Below are positions 62,558 to 64,000 of a stretch of DNA of 64,000 nucleotides, one piece after another. The first letter of the stretch is position 1, and every line of letters starts with the position of its first letter. The translations under genes and the position numbers were made by a program. The DNA is taken from the NCBI RefSeq assembly GCF_000196795.1, contig NC_014259.1:2232001-2296000 (forward strand), read 5' to 3'. The notes beneath the pieces were generated by a model. That model did no database searches. It was not told the origin of the DNA and saw nothing but the letters and a program-made list of their open reading frames with translations. Source of the stretch: Acinetobacter oleivorans DR1. Lineage in GTDB: Bacteria > Pseudomonadota > Gammaproteobacteria > Pseudomonadales > Moraxellaceae.

Positions 62558-63415
62558 TCAATCTATAACACCTGATTGGGCTAATGCTTCAAATGCTATT
62601 TTTTTGCTTTCTTGATCACGAAATGCGATAAAGCCCTTATTTAAAACCGTGTGTCTCTGGTTATATTCAAAAGGTTTTCCATCAAGAGTAAGTAAACCAC
62701 CACCTATACTTTCCAACAACCCTTGACCAGAACTTGTGTCCCATTCAGAAGTTGGATGGAATCGCGGGTAAATATCTATTTCACCTTCCAACATCATGCA
62801 AAATTTATAGGCACTTCCTGCTTCTCTTCTAATAATGTTATGTTCTTTTTCGATAGGCTGAATAAATCTTTGATATTTCGGATTTTTACTGCCATGACTA
62901 AGTCCTATTTGTATAGGTACATCTAGCGAAGGCGAAGTTATCTGATATTGATACCACTGCTTTTGAGTAAAGCTATATTTAAAAGGTAAATCTTGCAGAT
63001 ATCCTAAATACACGACTTGTTCACATGGCACCGCAATAACTGAAAAGATTGTCTCTTTACCTTTAATCAAGCTTAGGTTAATCGTGAATTCATCACGCTC
63101 ATGAATAAACTCTTTAGTTCCATCAAGCGGATCTAACATCCAACACGTAGACCAGTCATGGCGAGCACTATAATCGCTTTCTTCAGACAAAACAGGCAAG
63201 TCTGGGGTAATCTCTGCCAAGTGCTTTAATAAGAAAAGATTCACTTTTAAATCTGCTTGAGTTACAGGTGAATCATCTTGTTTTTCATGAATAGTAAACT
63301 CATAACCCGCAGAATAATTTTGATATTCTTGTAATAGGATCTGGCTCGCTTGTTCCAAGACTGGAAGAAGCTGATTAATCAAAGTATCTTGTGGGCGCGT
63401 AGTTGTTATAAACAT
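62558..63415 (-). CDS. cysQ: 3'(2'),5'-bisphosphate nucleotidase CysQ
   Basis: A 285-residue inositol monophosphatase-fold enzyme that hydrolyses 3'-phosphoadenosine 5'-phosphate from sulfate assimilation. Motifs: SPVTQADLKVN (about 49-59), LSEES, the metal core MLDPLDGTKEFIHERDEFTIN (about 93-113) and SEWDTSSGQGLLESIGGGLLTLDG. The DGTKEFI wording is CysQ-like rather than inositol phosphatase-like. Single start at 63415 without a strong ribosome site. Confidence 0.9.
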   Translation of the reverse strand: MFITTTRPQDTLINQLLPVLEQASQILLQEYQNYSAGYEFTIHEKQDDSPVTQADLKVNLFLLKHLAEITPDLPVLSEESDYSARHDWSTCWMLDPLDGTKEFIHERDEFTINLSLIKGKETIFSVIAVPCEQVVYLGYLQDLPFKYSFTQKQWYQYQITSPSLDVPIQIGLSHGSKNPKYQRFIQPIEKEHNIIRREAGSAYKFCMMLEGEIDIYPRFHPTSEWDTSSGQGLLESIGGGLLTLDGKPFEYNQRHTVLNKGFIAFRDQESKKIAFEALAQSGVID

Positions 63416-63711
63416 AAATATGCTCTACATAGTTTCATTTCTATTATAGGTGAATTATGAACAATTCAATATTCGCCAACAGTTTGATTTACTAAAAAAG
63501 TAATTTATCTTAATGATTAGATGAACAATGCTTTTTGTGCACACTGTATAGTTAATATGAAAAATGATGATGTTAAAAAAACCATTATTATGTACAAAAA
63601 ACAATCTATAAGTTATGAAAAATAAACAACTTAAATCAGATCCATCCATTTCCTTTTCATGTATTTCTTGCTATGTTCAATCACACAATAACAAGATGGA
63701 AGAAAGCGCAC

Positions 63712-64000
63712 ATGATGCTATATGGATATCATTTCTCGACAATAGAACGTAACTGGGAAGAACTTACGCCCTTAAATGAGTTCCTACAAACATTTGCAGA
63801 TGATGATGGTGATGTTTCAACAAGAGATAAAGAATCTCTTAAAGAAATTATTGCAAAATCAGATACAGCTTTAGCTTTAGCAAGAGAAATGGGTTGGGAT
63901 GGTAGTTATACAGGATGTCCTTATCTATTCTGGTTACCAAACAAAAGTAGCCAGTCTTTTGAATATGGTTTTGTATTTAAACAGACCTCAGATAATACAA
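63712..64000 (+). CDS. Hypothetical protein, N-terminal part (partial at right edge)
   Basis: An open frame runs off the right end. It begins MMLYGYHFSTIERNWEELT and continues for about 96 residues without a stop. It has an acidic stretch (ADDDGDVSTRDKE) and an aromatic part (GWDGSYTGCPYLFWLP). An in-frame ATG at 63673 would add 13 residues; AGAAAG before 63712 favours the shorter form. No family recognised; no signal peptide. Confidence 0.6.
   Translation, partial: MMLYGYHFSTIERNWEELTPLNEFLQTFADDDGDVSTRDKESLKEIIAKSDTALALAREMGWDGSYTGCPYLFWLPNKSSQSFEYGFVFKQTSDNT

Noticed and set aside
63455..63649. 64-codon minus-strand frame near the right end
   Set aside because: AT-rich, Phe/Ile/Asn-rich noise with no start signal.
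1..64000. tRNA, rRNA, insertion sequences, prophage or defence islands
   Set aside because: No cloverleaf-like sequence with a T-arm motif, no transposase or integrase frame and no phage structural gene was seen anywhere; a tRNAscan or IS search could confirm this.

Overview
The window is ordinary chromosomal DNA of an Acinetobacter species, most likely of the calcoaceticus-baumannii complex. The grounds are the low G+C with very AT-rich spacers, the fused HAD phosphatase/mannitol-1-phosphate dehydrogenase (an Acinetobacter MtlD hallmark), an AlkM-type alkane hydroxylase divergent from an AraC-type AlkR, a lone lpxB, and a full isc operon. About 62 protein genes cover nearly everything. I see no rRNA, tRNA, CRISPR array, insertion sequence or prophage.

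Layout. 1-7.1 kb: the tail of an azoreductase-like flavoprotein, rnd, ybaB-recR, a small membrane protein, metZ, and an operon of a PhaC-like hydrolase with a 3-hydroxyisobutyrate dehydrogenase-like enzyme. 7.2-12.8 kb: an unknown 154-residue protein, an 864-base gene-free stretch with several terminator-like hairpins, a small periplasmic YARHG-like protein, a HIT protein, a trimeric-type porin, a DUF937 protein, a possible DUF6231 protein and a DUF2797 protein. 12.8-18.6 kb: a CecR-YbhGFSR-like drug efflux operon (two permeases, a double ATPase, an HlyD-type adaptor) divergent from its TetR-type regulator. 18.6-26.6 kb: lpxB, a Fur-boxed TonB-dependent siderophore receptor followed by the DUF3649-PepSY-DUF3325 membrane trio, a TSUP transporter and aroG. 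26.7-32 kb: late cobalamin genes (cobS, cobC, cobT, cobU) interleaved with a MINPP-like lipoprotein phosphatase and a 2H phosphoesterase. 32-37.4 kb: mtlD, a decayed intergenic zone, ybaK, an unknown small protein and an ABC1 kinase. 37.6-42.7 kb: hydrocarbon and fatty acid catabolism (two tandem acyl-CoA dehydrogenases, alkB/alkM, alkR). 42.7-46.5 kb: ppiD, HU, a phasin and a UbiJ-like membrane protein. 46.5-51.9 kb: iscR-S-U-A-hscB-hscA-fdx. 52-64 kb: a class III adenylate cyclase, a HIT-like protein, mfd, a DyP peroxidase, a tandem GST/thioredoxin-fold protein, rraA, an NAD(P)-binding protein, rpsT, a histidine phosphatase, cysQ and a partial unknown gene.

How genes work together. The isc operon has a clear promoter with an embedded IscR-like box and two internal hairpins, one folding over the iscS stop codon. 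The iron cluster pairs a Fur-controlled receptor with membrane proteins of the kind used to reduce or release siderophore iron. The TetR gene and efflux operon share a 118-base spacer with a palindrome. The cob genes complete the nucleotide loop of cobalamin and fit salvage rather than de novo synthesis, though this window alone cannot show that.

I did not find a convincing wholly new system. The leads I consider strongest are: a degenerate acyl-CoA dehydrogenase lacking the usual catalytic Glu next to an intact one; the hairpin over the iscS stop codon; a structured rpsT leader; a four-codon in-frame leader ORF before the TSUP gene; candidate small RNAs near 34.4 kb and 8.1 kb; and a 2H phosphoesterase translationally coupled to cobU. 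Everything here rests on reading the sequence; no database search was run.
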